From positions 1,155,982-1,219,981 of the forward strand of contig NZ_SLVB01000001.1 in the NCBI RefSeq assembly GCF_004341845.1: a DNA stretch of 64,000 bases. The letters are read 5' to 3'. This document shows positions 26,501-37,556 of the stretch, in pieces; the stretch's first letter is position 1; every line of letters starts with the position of its first letter. The position numbers were made by a program, and so were the translations under genes. Source of the DNA: Novosphingobium sp. PhB165. Lineage in GTDB: Bacteria; Pseudomonadota; Alphaproteobacteria; Sphingomonadales; Sphingomonadaceae. Below the pieces are notes generated by a model, which worked only from the letters and a program-made list of their open reading frames with translations, was not told the origin of the DNA and did not search any database.

Positions 26501-26648
26501 CGCGCAAAGGCGCGAAGGCGCAAAGTGGCCGGGCAAGGCGCCAAAGGCTTCTTACCCTCTGCCATCTATCGAAATGCGCAGAGGGTATTCGCTCAAAACG
26601 GCGATGCCACAATCACACCGCCCCTTGGCGCCTTTGCGCCTTTGCGCG
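26501..26648. mobile_element. Palindrome-ended short element (MITE-like), copy 2
   Basis: Left arm CGCGCAAAGGCGCGAAGGCGCAAAG (26501-26525) and right arm CTTGGCGCCTTTGCGCCTTTGCGCG (26624-26648) are complementary at 23 of 25 positions and, as in copy 1, consist of three GGCGCRAA-type units. The enclosed ~100 bp is non-coding. GGTTTT precedes the left arm, matching the flank of copy 1. The 334-bp gap 26347-26680 holds nothing else that I can name. Confidence 0.5.
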
Positions 26649-26680
26649 AACTCATGTCCTTCCTTCTCGTCGCGCGAACC

Positions 26681-27448
26681 TCAATCGAGCAGAAACGCCG
26701 CCATAGCCCGGCCCATATCCTTGAACGTCACCGAAGACATGTGATTCCCCGGCGTCTCGACATAGCGCCCGTCCGGCAGCGCCGCCGCCAGTTCGACAGC
26801 CGAACCGTTATCATGGTCATCCTTGCCGCTCACGCAGAGCGTCGGCATCGAGACCTGCGCGATGGCATCGGCAGGCGTATCGTCCACCGACTGGAGCAGA
26901 AGACGCGCCGCCACGCGGTCGATGTTCATGGACTTCATGAAGGCCTGCGCGATGAAAGCCTTGTCCCCGCGCTCGATCGTGCCGAAGCGATCGATGGCAT
27001 CCACGAAATGCGCCGAGCGCCGCGCCCAGCCCGAAAGGCCAGTGAGCCCCATGCCGCCAAGGATCAACTTACGCGGCGCCAGCCCCGCCAGCACGCCGCG
27101 CACCGAAGTCCGCGCACCCAGCGAAAAGCCGCCAAGGTCGAAGTCGCCAAGGCCAAGCTGCTCCACCGTCGCCTTGAGATCGCGCACCAGCACGTCGCCC
27201 GGATAGGCATCGGCTTCGTGCGGCGCCCCGCTCTGCCCATGGGCGCGCAAGTCGGGCATGAAGACCTCGAACCCGGCATCGGCAAGTATCCGCGCGTTGC
27301 CGTACTTGATCCAGTTCACATCCGCGCTGGAAAACAGCCCGTGGAGCAGCAGGAGCGGCCGCGCGCCGTGATCGCCCATGACATGCACGGCCAGCCGGGT
27401 GCCGGCATAGCCTTCGAGATATTCGGTCTTAGCGTCGCTCACTGCCAA
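26681..27448 (-). CDS. Alpha/beta hydrolase
   Basis: 255 residues with the oxyanion segment LLLHGLFSS (~33-41), the nucleophile elbow GGFSLGA (Ser ~112), an acidic DDHDNG region (~213-218) and the catalytic His in TPGNHMSSVTF (~238). It is probably a cytoplasmic esterase or hydrolase of unknown substrate. The start is either the TTG at 27448 or the GTG two codons later; neither has a strong ribosome-binding site. It follows the GFA gene on the same strand with a 25-bp gap and may share its transcript. Confidence 0.88.
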   Translation of the reverse strand: MAVSDAKTEYLEGYAGTRLAVHVMGDHGARPLLLLHGLFSSADVNWIKYGNARILADAGFEVFMPDLRAHGQSGAPHEADAYPGDVLVRDLKATVEQLGLGDFDLGGFSLGARTSVRGVLAGLAPRKLILGGMGLTGLSGWARRSAHFVDAIDRFGTIERGDKAFIAQAFMKSMNIDRVAARLLLQSVDDTPADAIAQVSMPTLCVSGKDDHDNGSAVELAAALPDGRYVETPGNHMSSVTFKDMGRAMAAFLLD

Positions 27449-27473
27449 TTCGCCTGCTCTACGGGAGGATCGA

Positions 27474-27920
27474 TCACTCGGGCGGTGCCATTCCGGCCGC
27501 CTTCCAGCGCTCGATCACATTGGGATTCTCGGCGCTCGTGTAGCCGGGCAAATGCGTCACGTCAGCCCATGCCGGAAGCATCGATTCAGTGGCATAGTTG
27601 TGCTCGGGCCGGAACGGCGTGGGATCGTCGAAGCTGCCGACGGTAAGGTCGATATTCGTCGCCCCCTCGCTAAATTCGAAACCCAGCGGCGTACCGCACT
27701 GCGAACAGAACGGCCGCCGCGCGATGGGCGAGGATTGGTACCAGTCCGGCTCGGTATGCCAGACCACCTTGTCGCGCAGCGGATTGACGAAGGCAGTGGA
27801 GACGCCCCCGGTCGCCCGACGGCACATCTTGCAATGGCACAGATAGGCCGTCTCGGGATCGACTTCGGCCGTGTAGCGGATGCGGCCGCACTGGCAGCCG
27901 CCGGTCATCCGCACCGTCAT
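27474..27920 (-). CDS. GFA / CENP-V-type zinc-binding protein
   Basis: 148 residues with the complete cysteine pattern of the glutathione-dependent formaldehyde-activating (GFA) family: GGCQCG (~8-13), CHCKMC (~28-33) and CSQCG (~77-81), which bind two zinc ions. Members range from formaldehyde-related proteins to unknown enzymes, so the reaction stays open. The start codon overlaps the stop of the DUF1993 gene (ATGA), which fixes the start and shows translational coupling. An open frame extends far upstream but is only a shadow. Confidence 0.88.
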   Translation of the reverse strand: MTVRMTGGCQCGRIRYTAEVDPETAYLCHCKMCRRATGGVSTAFVNPLRDKVVWHTEPDWYQSSPIARRPFCSQCGTPLGFEFSEGATNIDLTVGSFDDPTPFRPEHNYATESMLPAWADVTHLPGYTSAENPNVIERWKAAGMAPPE

Positions 27921-28453
27921 ACCGGCGTGGGTGCAATCGGCCGGATGTCCCCGGCAAGGTGCGCCATGAAATCGGCCTTGCCGAACTCCAGCCCCTGCAT
28001 CCTCAGGATCGCGTAGGCCGTGATCAGGTGGAAATAGAGATTGGGCAGGATCCAGTCGTCCAGATAGCGCTGGCCGGAGAGATCGAGGCACATGCCGATC
28101 GGCTCCAGACGAATGTGCTTCGTCTCCGGCAGTGCCGCAGCCTCAGCCGCCGCTGCCTGTACCTTGGCCAGCACCTCGCGCAGCAACGCCTTCGCATCAT
28201 GCCAGCCGGTGGGCGGAGTGACGGTGTTCGGCTGCTCCTTGCCCCGGCTCCATGCGAGAAACTGCTCGGCCTGCGTTGCGGTGGCCGCCACTTGCCAGGA
28301 CAGCGGATGCATGTCGATCGCCAGCCGCGCGGCGGCCAGCGTGTCGAGATCCCTGCCCACCCAAAGCCCCTCGGCCTTGTCGAGCAATGCGGAAAGAGTG
28401 TTGAGCCGGCTGGCGATGAGCGCCAGACCGGATGCGGCGTCGGGTTGTTGCAC
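27917..28453 (-). CDS. DUF1993 protein
   Basis: 178 residues, all helical, in the DUF1993 (DinB-like four-helix) family; the diagnostic stretch is PNLYFHLITAYAILRMQGLEFGKADF near residue 140. The function is unknown; DinB-like proteins often bind a metal or a thiol, but the metal-binding His set cannot be judged here. It is the first gene of a coupled set with the GFA protein and the alpha/beta hydrolase. Confidence 0.87.
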   Translation of the reverse strand: MQQPDAASGLALIASRLNTLSALLDKAEGLWVGRDLDTLAAARLAIDMHPLSWQVAATATQAEQFLAWSRGKEQPNTVTPPTGWHDAKALLREVLAKVQAAAAEAAALPETKHIRLEPIGMCLDLSGQRYLDDWILPNLYFHLITAYAILRMQGLEFGKADFMAHLAGDIRPIAPTPV

Positions 28454-28515
28454 GAAAAGCCTCCCTCGCTTTCAGGAAGCCCCTAGATGGAACCGCCGCG
28501 CCGCCGGGACAAGAG

Positions 28516-29079
28516 TCATGCGGCGGGTGGTCGGCGCCGTATGTAATGGATGGCCAGTGCCGCGATCAGTGCCACCGCCACGACTCCGGCCAGCAAGTGC
28601 TCGATCGACCGGATGCGCCCGAAAAGCGTATCGATCGCCTCCCCGCACCAATAGCCGAGCGAAACGAAAATGAACGCCCAGACCAGCGCCGCCACGGCAT
28701 TCACCGCCACGAACGTCCGTGTCGCCAGCCGCGTGGTGCCGATGGCAACGGGGCTCACCGTGCGCAGGCCGTAAATGAAGCGGAACGCAAAGGTGAAGGT
28801 GAGTGGATGGCGCTCGAACGCTGCCAATGCCCGCGCAAAGGCAGGTCGGGCGTGCATACGGCGAACGAAACCATGATCGCGAAAGCGCCGTCCCAGCTGG
28901 AAGAACAGCTGATCGGCAAAGAACGACCCTCCCGCCGCAACCAGCACCGCCGGCCAATAGGGCAACAATCCCCGATGCGCCATGAGCCCGCCCAGAACGG
29001 TCATGGTCTCCCCTTCGAAACCCGCGCCGAGGAACAGTCCGAAAAGGCCGTATTGGGCAATGATCTGCTCGATCGTCAC
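28516..29079 (-). CDS. DedA family inner-membrane protein
   Basis: 187 residues beginning at a GTG (translated MTIEQIIAQYGLFGLFLGAGFEGET). The conserved DedA features are the FEGET motif (~21-25), a GGSFFADQLFFQLGRRFRD re-entrant region (~50-68), FAFRFIYGLRTVSPVAIG (~97-114) and two C-terminal membrane spans. DedA proteins are flippase-like membrane proteins that recycle undecaprenyl phosphate or phospholipids and support envelope stability. The GTG overlaps the stop of a tiny upstream open frame that I do not call. Confidence 0.92.
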   Translation of the reverse strand: MTIEQIIAQYGLFGLFLGAGFEGETMTVLGGLMAHRGLLPYWPAVLVAAGGSFFADQLFFQLGRRFRDHGFVRRMHARPAFARALAAFERHPLTFTFAFRFIYGLRTVSPVAIGTTRLATRTFVAVNAVAALVWAFIFVSLGYWCGEAIDTLFGRIRSIEHLLAGVVAVALIAALAIHYIRRRPPAA

Positions 29080-29272
29080 GGCGCAACCACCCGCACTGCA
29101 CTCAGACGGGTGCCATCACCCTGCTCGACGATGCGTGAGGTCACTCGATGGCCTTCCCTGTTAGGCGTACCCGAAGGTGCATGCATGAAGCGTGGCGGAA
29201 CCGTCCAAGACAAACGCACTATACAGAATTTCGCTGCGATGGGTTCCCCAAAGACCCCCGCGCGTGCGCACA

Positions 29273-29310
29273 AAAAAGGCCCGCGAAGCATCTGCCTCGC
29301 GGACCTTTTT
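29273..29310 (-). terminator. Terminator of asd
   Basis: AAAAAGG-C-CCGCGA / TCGCGG-A-CCTTTTT stem (29273-29310), which on the minus strand ends in a T-run, 47 bp after the asd stop. Confidence 0.8.
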
Positions 29311-29356
29311 GTCTGTCAGGTCGGGCCGTGAAGCCCACCCGTCACCGGAGCCGAAA

Positions 29357-30382
29357 TCAGCCCTTCTTGAGGTGGCGGCGGCCCAGCAGTTCGGCGATCT
29401 GTACCGCGTTCAGGGCAGCGCCCTTGCGCAGGTTGTCCGATACGCACCACAGCGCCAGGCCGTTCTCGACGGTCGGGTCCTCGCGGACGCGGCTGACGTA
29501 CGTGGCGCTGTCGCCAACGGCTTCGATCGGGGTGACGTAACCACCGTCCTCGCGCTTGTCGACGAGCATGATGCCCGGCGCCTCGCGCAGGATGTCCTGT
29601 GCTTCCTCGGCCGAGATTTCGTTCTCGAACTCGATGTTCAGCGATTCCGAGTGGCCCACGAAGACCGGCACGCGCACGCAGGTGGCCTGGATCTTGATCT
29701 TGGGATCGAGGATCTTCTTGGTCTCGACGATCATCTTCCACTCTTCCTTGGTGGAACCGTCGTCGAGGAAGACGTCGATGTGCGGGATCACGTTGAAGGC
29801 GATCTGCTTGGTGAACTTGCGCGGTTCGACCTGATCGCCGACGAAGATCGCGCGGCTCTGTTCGAACAGCTCATCAAGGCCCGCCTTGCCCGCGCCGGAA
29901 ACCGACTGGTAGGTCGAAACGACGACGCGCTTGATCTTCGCCTTGTCGTGCAGCGGCTTCAGCGCCACGACCATCTGCGCCGTGGAGCAGTTGGGATTGG
30001 CGATGATGTTGCGAGCCTTGTAGCCGTCGATGGCGTCCGGGTTCACTTCCGGCACGATCAGCGGCACGTCCGGGTCCATGCGGTAGAGCGACGAGTTGTC
30101 GATCACCACGCAGCCCGCAGCGGCGGCCTTCGGCGCGTAAATCTTCGTCGGCTCCGAGCCGACGGCGAAGAGCGCAATATCCCAGCCGGTGAAATCGAAG
30201 TGCTCGATGTTCTTTACTTTGAGCATTTTGCCGGTTTCGCCGAATTCAATCTCGGTCCCGATCGAACGCGACGAAGCCACCGCTGCGATCTCATCGCAGG
30301 GGAATTCGCGCTCGGCGAGGATGTTGAGCATTTCGCGGCCGACATTTCCGGTCGCGCCGACGACGGCAACCCGGTAACCCAT
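29357..30382 (-). CDS. asd: Aspartate-semialdehyde dehydrogenase
   Basis: 341 residues starting at MGYRVAVVGATGNVGREML, with AAGGA 8 nt before the ATG; a second ATG five codons earlier is less well placed. It reduces aspartyl phosphate to aspartate semialdehyde with NADPH, the branch point to Lys, Met, Thr and the diaminopimelate of peptidoglycan. Signs: the GATGNVG nucleotide loop (9-15), the catalytic Cys132 in PNCSTAQ, and the GHSES motif with the active-site His. The length is normal. It is monocistronic between a 380-bp leader and its own terminator. Confidence 0.96.
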   Translation of the reverse strand: MGYRVAVVGATGNVGREMLNILAEREFPCDEIAAVASSRSIGTEIEFGETGKMLKVKNIEHFDFTGWDIALFAVGSEPTKIYAPKAAAAGCVVIDNSSLYRMDPDVPLIVPEVNPDAIDGYKARNIIANPNCSTAQMVVALKPLHDKAKIKRVVVSTYQSVSGAGKAGLDELFEQSRAIFVGDQVEPRKFTKQIAFNVIPHIDVFLDDGSTKEEWKMIVETKKILDPKIKIQATCVRVPVFVGHSESLNIEFENEISAEEAQDILREAPGIMLVDKREDGGYVTPIEAVGDSATYVSRVREDPTVENGLALWCVSDNLRKGAALNAVQIAELLGRRHLKKG

Positions 30383-30762
30383 TTCAAGATCCTTCATGCA
30401 AATCCCCGCACGGCAAGGACGCGGCGCGGGAAGCGGCCCGTTACAGGCACAGCGCGGGGATGGCAAGAGACTGCGCAAACCGCTTGCGCATAGAGATTGC
30501 ATTTCGACCAAAAATTACTCTTTTAGCGCCATGTGGGAAACGGAATAACCGTTATGCGGCGACAACGCCTCACCTCGCGGGCCCTGCCAAACTCTGCCGG
30601 AACCCGCGCATCCGCCGCTGCCGTCATGCGACGCCGGGGTGGCGCGCTTCTATTCGCGGCCACCGACAGTCATTTCCGGGTTTACCCCGATAGCCAATGA
30701 AATCGCCGCCAATTACGCTCGATCCATTCCCGAATATTATCGACCAATTTGGAGAACACGAC
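30383..30762. promoter_or_regulatory. 380-bp intergenic region between asd and the DUF1254 gene
   Basis: Divergent spacer that must hold promoters for both genes. I see a dyad AACGG-AATAA-CCGTT at 30539-30553 and a run of lower GC around 30505-30550. No gene is supported. Confidence 0.4.
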
Positions 30763-31713
30763 ATGAGCGCGCCTGTAACTGTCGAGAATTTCGCGCGGGC
30801 GGAGACGGACAATTACCTTGCCATCAATGAAAAGCAGGCCGGGATCGGCAAACTGAAACACAACCGAGAACCAGCCGATATCGACAACCAGACGGTTATC
30901 CGCCTCAATCGCGACACGCTTTACTCTTTCGGGGTCTTCGATCTGCAAGCAGCGCCGGTCACGATCACCCTGCCGGACACCGGCCAGCGCTTCATGTCGA
31001 TGCAGATTATCAACGAAGATCACTTCGCGCCCTTCGTGTTCTATGGTCACGAGCCTCGCACGCTGACTCAGGAGAACGTCGGCACCCGTTATGTGATGGT
31101 GGCGATCCGCACGCTCGCCGACCCCAACGACCCTGATGATCTTGCCGAGGTTCATAAGTTACAGGACGCGATCCAGGTATCGCAGGCCTCGCCCGGCAAG
31201 CTGGAACTGCCCGACTGGGACCCTGCCAGCTTGAAGGAAATTCGCGAAAGCCTGCTGGTTCTTGCCAGCCATGCCGATGGCTTCGTGCATGCCTTCGGCC
31301 CCAAGGGCGAGGTCGACCCCGTCAAGCACCTGATCGGCACCGCTGCCGGCTGGGGCGGCAATCCCGACAAGGACGCGACCTATCTTGGCAAGAACGTGCC
31401 GAACAACGACGGCAAGGCCGCCTATACGGTGACAGTCAGGGACGTGCCGGTCGACGCGTTCTGGTCGATCAGCGTCTATAACGAAGGCGGATTTTTCGAA
31501 AAGAATCCGCAGAATGCCTATTCGCTCAACAGCCTGACCGCAAAGAAGAACGAGGACGGCTCCATCACCATCCGGTTCGGCGGAGACGCCGGAAATCTGC
31601 CGAACGTGCTACCGATCGTGCCGGGCTGGAACTACACGGTTCGGCTCTATCGCCCTCGTCCCGAAATTCTCGACGGAACGTGGAAGTTTCCCGAACTCGT
31701 GCCGGTAGACTGA
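30763..31713 (+). CDS. DUF1254/DUF1214 domain protein
   Basis: 316 residues from the ATG at 30763, with GGAG 8 nt upstream. The N-terminal part (VIRLNRDTLYSFGVFDL, FMSMQIINEDHF) is the DUF1254 pattern, and the C-terminal part (AFWSISVYNEGGFFEKNPQNAYSLNS, then WNYTVRLYRPRPEILDGTWKFPELVPV) is DUF1214, both beta-rich. The family has no known enzymatic function. There is no signal peptide in this start, although many relatives are exported. It ends in a strong terminator shared with lon. Confidence 0.88.
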   Translation: MSAPVTVENFARAETDNYLAINEKQAGIGKLKHNREPADIDNQTVIRLNRDTLYSFGVFDLQAAPVTITLPDTGQRFMSMQIINEDHFAPFVFYGHEPRTLTQENVGTRYVMVAIRTLADPNDPDDLAEVHKLQDAIQVSQASPGKLELPDWDPASLKEIRESLLVLASHADGFVHAFGPKGEVDPVKHLIGTAAGWGGNPDKDATYLGKNVPNNDGKAAYTVTVRDVPVDAFWSISVYNEGGFFEKNPQNAYSLNSLTAKKNEDGSITIRFGGDAGNLPNVLPIVPGWNYTVRLYRPRPEILDGTWKFPELVPVD

Positions 31714-31722
31714 AAACGCAAA

Positions 31723-31759
31723 AAGGGCGCCGGATCGACCGGCGCCCTTCTCGTTTTTT
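31723..31759. terminator. Terminator between the DUF1254 gene and lon
   Basis: Perfect 11-bp stem AAGGGCGCCGG/CCGGCGCCCTT (31723-31733 and 31739-31749), an A-run before it and TTTTTT at 31754-31759 after it. Confidence 0.9.
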
Positions 31760-31775
31760 GCTTGTCCTGTCCGCC

Positions 31776-34187
<2,412 letters not shown>

Positions 34188-34585
34188 ATCCAATTCTATA
34201 CGTGCCGAAGCCCATTCGGACGCCGGCCATTGGCGATAGATATGGTGTCAATCAGGCAGCACGCAATGCAATAGCCGTGAAAGACTGTGGAAGCGCTTGC
34301 CGTTCGCCTCCACGGTAATCCTTATTGCCGGTGTAGAATATCCGCAACTGAGGCGCATTCGGCACACCGGGGTCATCCGTTCCGGAAATGGGACGGATCG
34401 GCCGTAGAAAAGCGTTTTCAGGCCCGGCGAGCGGCCAAAAACGGCAAACCGCCCCCGGTTCGGCCCATGAATCCGGTGAATCCATGGTCCGCGCCGAGGG
34501 CGGCGAAAAGGCCCGTCCCGGATTTCCCCAGACACCCATCGGTGTTAGAAAAATCTGTCACAAATCGGCCTCAAAACAGAAAGAA
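34188..34585. promoter_or_regulatory. 398-bp region upstream of lon
   Basis: Contains no supported gene. Reading toward lon, TTGACA lies at 34251-34246 and CCATAT directly after it, but spacing to a matching partner box is poor. A heat-shock promoter is expected for lon and could not be assigned by eye. Confidence 0.35.
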
Positions 34586-34921
34586 TCAGAACGGCATCTT
34601 GAAGCCCGGTGGCAGACCCATGCCCTGCTGGGCCTTGGCCAGTTCCTCACCGGCGACCGAGTCCGCCTTGACGCGCGCGTCGTTGTAGGCGGCGACCACG
34701 AGGTCTTCGAGGATCTGCTTCTCATCCAGCTGCATCAGGCTGTCATCGATCGACACGGCGATGACGCGGCCCTTGGCCGAGCAGCGGATCTTGACGAGCC
34801 CGCCGCCCGAAAGCCCTTCGACTTCGAGCGAGTCCAGCTTGGCCTGGGTCTCGTTCATCTGCTTCTGGATGGTCTCGGCGGCCTGCTGCGCCGCCTGGAT
34901 CATCTCTTCCATCGACTTCAT
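34586..34921 (-). CDS. ebfC: YbaB/EbfC nucleoid-associated protein
   Basis: 111 residues starting MKSMEEMIQAAQQAAETIQKQM. The YbaB fold is shown by the long N-terminal helix, the central LEVEGLSGGGLVKIRCSAKGRVIAVSIDDSLM strands and a C-terminal helix ending GFKMPF. EbfC dimers bind DNA and help shape the nucleoid; the gene is nearly always placed after dnaX, as here. The start follows the dnaX stop as TGA-A-ATG, indicating coupling. Confidence 0.96.
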   Translation of the reverse strand: MKSMEEMIQAAQQAAETIQKQMNETQAKLDSLEVEGLSGGGLVKIRCSAKGRVIAVSIDDSLMQLDEKQILEDLVVAAYNDARVKADSVAGEELAKAQQGMGLPPGFKMPF

Positions 34922-34922
34922 T

Positions 34923-36851
34923 TCAACGTCTCCAATTGCGGGCACCGCCGCCAACGGCAAGCGGGCTTTCATCCTCGATCACTTTGGCATCCGGGAAAGC
35001 GGCCTTGGCGGCCAGTACCAGCGGGTGCTGGTTGACCTCGTCACTTTCCGCGATTTTCTTCGCTTCGGCCAGTTCGACCAGCGTCGGCGCGCCGTCCTCG
35101 CTGACCTTGTGGACTTCCCAGCGCTCGCCGGTCGCCTTGGCAAGGCCAGCACGCACAAGTGCGGTAATGTCCTCGCTGAAGCCCGGCGGCTGGCAATAGC
35201 GCAGCAGCCCCGGCCGCAGCTCAACCACGCGCACTTGCATACGCATGGTGTTGGCGGTGGAAAGCTCCCCCGCATGCTCGACGTCGTCGGCCAGTTCTTC
35301 CCAGCGCTTCGCCAGCATTTCCGGCGAGATCGTGGCGGCAGGCGCCGCTCCGGCGGGGGCGCCCGTACCATCGGCAACCGGCGCGGTAGCGACGGGCGCG
35401 CGCGCGGCAAGGTCTTCCAGCTTCTTCACCAGCGAGCCCGGATCGGGCATGTCGGCCGCGTGCATGATCCGCAGCAGCGCCATTTGTGCGGCGACCAGCG
35501 GATCGGGGGCGGACTTCACTTCCTCATGCCCCTTGAGCAGGAGCTGCCAGAGGCGATGGACGTGACCGGGCTTGAGGGCCTTGGCCCAGCTCTCGATCGC
35601 TTCGCGCTCCTCGGCGGAATGGGCGTCGTGCGCGCTGCCGGCGACTTGCGCCACGGCGATCCGGTGCCCCAGTTCCATCAGCCCGCGCAGGATCGCGATC
35701 GGCTCGACGCCCAGCGCGAACTGGTGCGCGACCAGGTCCAGCAGATCGGCGCCCTTGCCATCGAGAATCGCCGCGATCAGCTTGCGCTGGACGCTCTTGT
35801 CGGAAAGGCCGAGCATGTCGCGTACCTTGTCGGCACGGACCTGGCCTTCGCCGTCGAGATCGGCATGGGCAATCGCCTGATCGAGAATCGACAGGCCGTC
35901 ACGTACGGACCCTTCGGCGGCAGCGGCGACCATGGCCAGTGCCTCGGCTTCGGCCTCGACACCTTCGAGGCCGCAGACCTTCGCGAAGTGATCGGCCAGC
36001 ATCGGCGCGGGAATGCGGCGCAAATCGAAACGCTGGCAGCGTGAGAGCACCGTCACCGGCAGCTTGTCCACCTCGGTCGTCGCGAAGAGGAACTTCACAT
36101 GCGCCGGCGGTTCCTCAAGTGTCTTCAGCAAGGCATTGAATGCGTTGCGAGACAGCATGTGGACTTCGTCGATGATGTAGATCTTGTAGCGCGCCGAAAC
36201 CGCGGCGTAACGCACGGCCTCGATGATCTCGCGTACGTCGTCCACGCCGGTATGCGAGGCCGCGTCCATCTCGATCACGTCGATATGGCGGCCTTCGGCA
36301 ATGGCGCGGCAAGGCTCGCACTGGCCGCAGGGATCGATGGTCGGGCCGCCCTGCCCGTCCGGACCGATGCAGTTGAGCGCCTTGGCAATCAGGCGCGCGG
36401 TCGATGTCTTGCCGACACCGCGCACGCCGGTCATCAGGAAGGCATGGGCCAGTCGGTCGCGCTTGATCGCATTGGCCAGCGTCTGGACCATCGCTTCCTG
36501 CCCGATCAGTTCGCCGAAGCTCTGCGGACGGTACTTGCGCGCCAGCACGCGATAAGGCTGCGCGGGCGTACCGGCAGGCGCCGGTGCTTTCGGGGCGGCT
36601 GGAATTGCGGGTGCAGGTGCAGGTGCAGGTGCAGGCGCCGCGACCTCAGGCTCCGGTTCAGCCACAGGTTCCGGCTCCGAAGCGGGTTCGGCTTCCGGCT
36701 CCGTTGCAGCGGGCTCGGGCGCCGGTTCGGGATCACCGAACATCGACACCTGCCCGGCGGCTTCCATTTCCGCCGAGGTCGGTGCGGCCTCTTCCTCGTC
36801 CCCGTCATTCCAGGGCGGGCTATCGCCGAACATGTCGCGTGAATCGTCCAT
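34923..36851 (-). CDS. dnaX: DNA polymerase III tau/gamma subunit
   Basis: 642 residues. The clamp-loader ATPase begins near residue 100 with YRVLARKYRPQSFGELIGQE and has Walker A GVRGVGKTST, a zinc site CGQCEPC (following an upstream Cys), the DEVHML Walker B and the SRCQRFDLRRI arginine finger. The C-terminal part corresponds to tau domains III-V. Unusual for the family is a ~95-residue N-terminal extension rich in Glu, Pro and Ala, including an APAPAPAPA run encoded by a GGTGCA hexanucleotide repeat. I see no A-rich slippery site of the E. coli type, so a separate gamma form is not evident. Confidence 0.97.
   Translation of the reverse strand: MDDSRDMFGDSPPWNDGDEEEAAPTSAEMEAAGQVSMFGDPEPAPEPAATEPEAEPASEPEPVAEPEPEVAAPAPAPAPAPAIPAAPKAPAPAGTPAQPYRVLARKYRPQSFGELIGQEAMVQTLANAIKRDRLAHAFLMTGVRGVGKTSTARLIAKALNCIGPDGQGGPTIDPCGQCEPCRAIAEGRHIDVIEMDAASHTGVDDVREIIEAVRYAAVSARYKIYIIDEVHMLSRNAFNALLKTLEEPPAHVKFLFATTEVDKLPVTVLSRCQRFDLRRIPAPMLADHFAKVCGLEGVEAEAEALAMVAAAAEGSVRDGLSILDQAIAHADLDGEGQVRADKVRDMLGLSDKSVQRKLIAAILDGKGADLLDLVAHQFALGVEPIAILRGLMELGHRIAVAQVAGSAHDAHSAEEREAIESWAKALKPGHVHRLWQLLLKGHEEVKSAPDPLVAAQMALLRIMHAADMPDPGSLVKKLEDLAARAPVATAPVADGTGAPAGAAPAATISPEMLAKRWEELADDVEHAGELSTANTMRMQVRVVELRPGLLRYCQPPGFSEDITALVRAGLAKATGERWEVHKVSEDGAPTLVELAEAKKIAESDEVNQHPLVLAAKAAFPDAKVIEDESPLAVGGGARNWRR
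36609..36634. repeat. GGTGCA hexanucleotide tandem repeat inside dnaX
   Basis: Four uninterrupted GGTGCA units on the + strand (TGCACC on the coding strand) encode alternating Ala-Pro in the N-terminal extension. Copy changes would stay in frame. Confidence 0.75.
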
Positions 36852-36992
36852 CGTCTGCCAAACTAGGGGTTGGGGCCGCGAATGTCAGGAGGAAAGCGAT
36901 TTGCTCCACAGCCGTGCGTGAAATGATACCGGCAGGAACGGTGTCCTGCGACCTGAGAGGCCAGTTTGAGGTATCATCACGATGTTGGCTGA

Positions 36993-37086
36993 AGGAGCCG
37001 GGCGACCCGTCGCAATCCGTTGTGGCTGCTTCCTTCCGGACCTGACCAGATTGGCGAACGCAAACGTCCACCCGACTCCCGGGCGG
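36993..37086 (-). ncRNA. ffs: Signal recognition particle 4.5S RNA
   Basis: The minus strand carries the nearly invariant SRP core GTCAGGTCCGGAAGGAAGCA, here between 37028 and 37047. Flanking arms (GCCCGGGAG... and ...CGCCCGGCTCC) can pair into the long hairpin of a short bacterial SRP RNA. The ends are approximate (±5 nt). It lies on the same strand directly upstream of dnaX. The RNA works with Ffh in co-translational targeting of membrane proteins. Confidence 0.93.
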
Positions 37087-37163
37087 GCATATGGCGGCGC
37101 GCTTCGGGTTTGTCCAGCCCTTGCGGCACTTGTTCCAGCCGAAATTACAGAGCCGGAACGGCA

Positions 37164-37199
37164 ACGGCCCGCGCCCCTTGATGTGGGAACGCGGGCCGT
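37164..37199. terminator. Terminator after the complex I accessory gene
   Basis: 10-bp perfect stem ACGGCCCGCG/CGCGGGCCGT (37164-37173, 37190-37199) downstream of the minus-strand gene at 37233; the A/T tracts are short. Confidence 0.65.
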
Positions 37200-37232
37200 T
37201 TGCTGCGAAAAAACGCGCCGGAGCGCGATGGA

Positions 37233-37511
37233 TCAGCGGAAGTTGTCGGCGTAAGCCTGAATCTTGAGACGGCGCGGCGGAGTTACATGGACCTCTGCCT
37301 CGATGCCGTAGCGCTCTGCATAGGCCTTGGCCGCCTCCACGTCCGGGAACGTCAGGCTGACCTGCTGCTGCGTGTCGCCCGAACCGGCCCAACCCATCAG
37401 GGGATCGGGCTTCTTGGCCTCGGCGGCGGCGAATTCGAGAACCCACTGGTCAAGCAGTGCCTTGCCGGACTGCATGGCGTTCTTCGGGCGCTGATAGATG
37501 CGTGCACTCAT
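37233..37511 (-). CDS. NADH dehydrogenase accessory subunit (NDUFS4-like, ETC complex I)
   Basis: 92 residues starting MSARIYQRPKNAMQSGK. It matches the short 'ETC complex I subunit' family, the alphaproteobacterial form of mitochondrial NDUFS4 (18 kDa): WVLEFAAAEAKKPDPLMGWAGSGDTQQQVSLTF followed by AYAERYGIEAEV. The protein sits at the peripheral arm of complex I near the NADH-binding module and stabilises it. The gene is alone here, away from the nuo operon, as usual. It is on the same strand as hrpB, 45 bp downstream of that gene's stop. Confidence 0.93.
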   Translation of the reverse strand: MSARIYQRPKNAMQSGKALLDQWVLEFAAAEAKKPDPLMGWAGSGDTQQQVSLTFPDVEAAKAYAERYGIEAEVHVTPPRRLKIQAYADNFR

Positions 37512-37556
37512 GGGCAAGCGCTTTGCCGTCGAATCGGGGCGAGAATCAAGCGCAAA

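Noticed and set aside
29076..29186. 36-residue frame overlapping the DedA start (GTGA)
   Set aside because: Stop-start overlap is suggestive, but there is no ribosome-binding site and no similarity; could be a leader peptide at most.
34248..34535. 95-residue frames upstream of lon
   Set aside because: Two overlapping frames of similar length, Arg/Pro-rich, without ribosome-binding sites; treated as spacer.
34923..36851. Programmed frameshift in dnaX making a gamma form
   Set aside because: No A-rich slippery heptamer is visible in the coding strand where E. coli has it.
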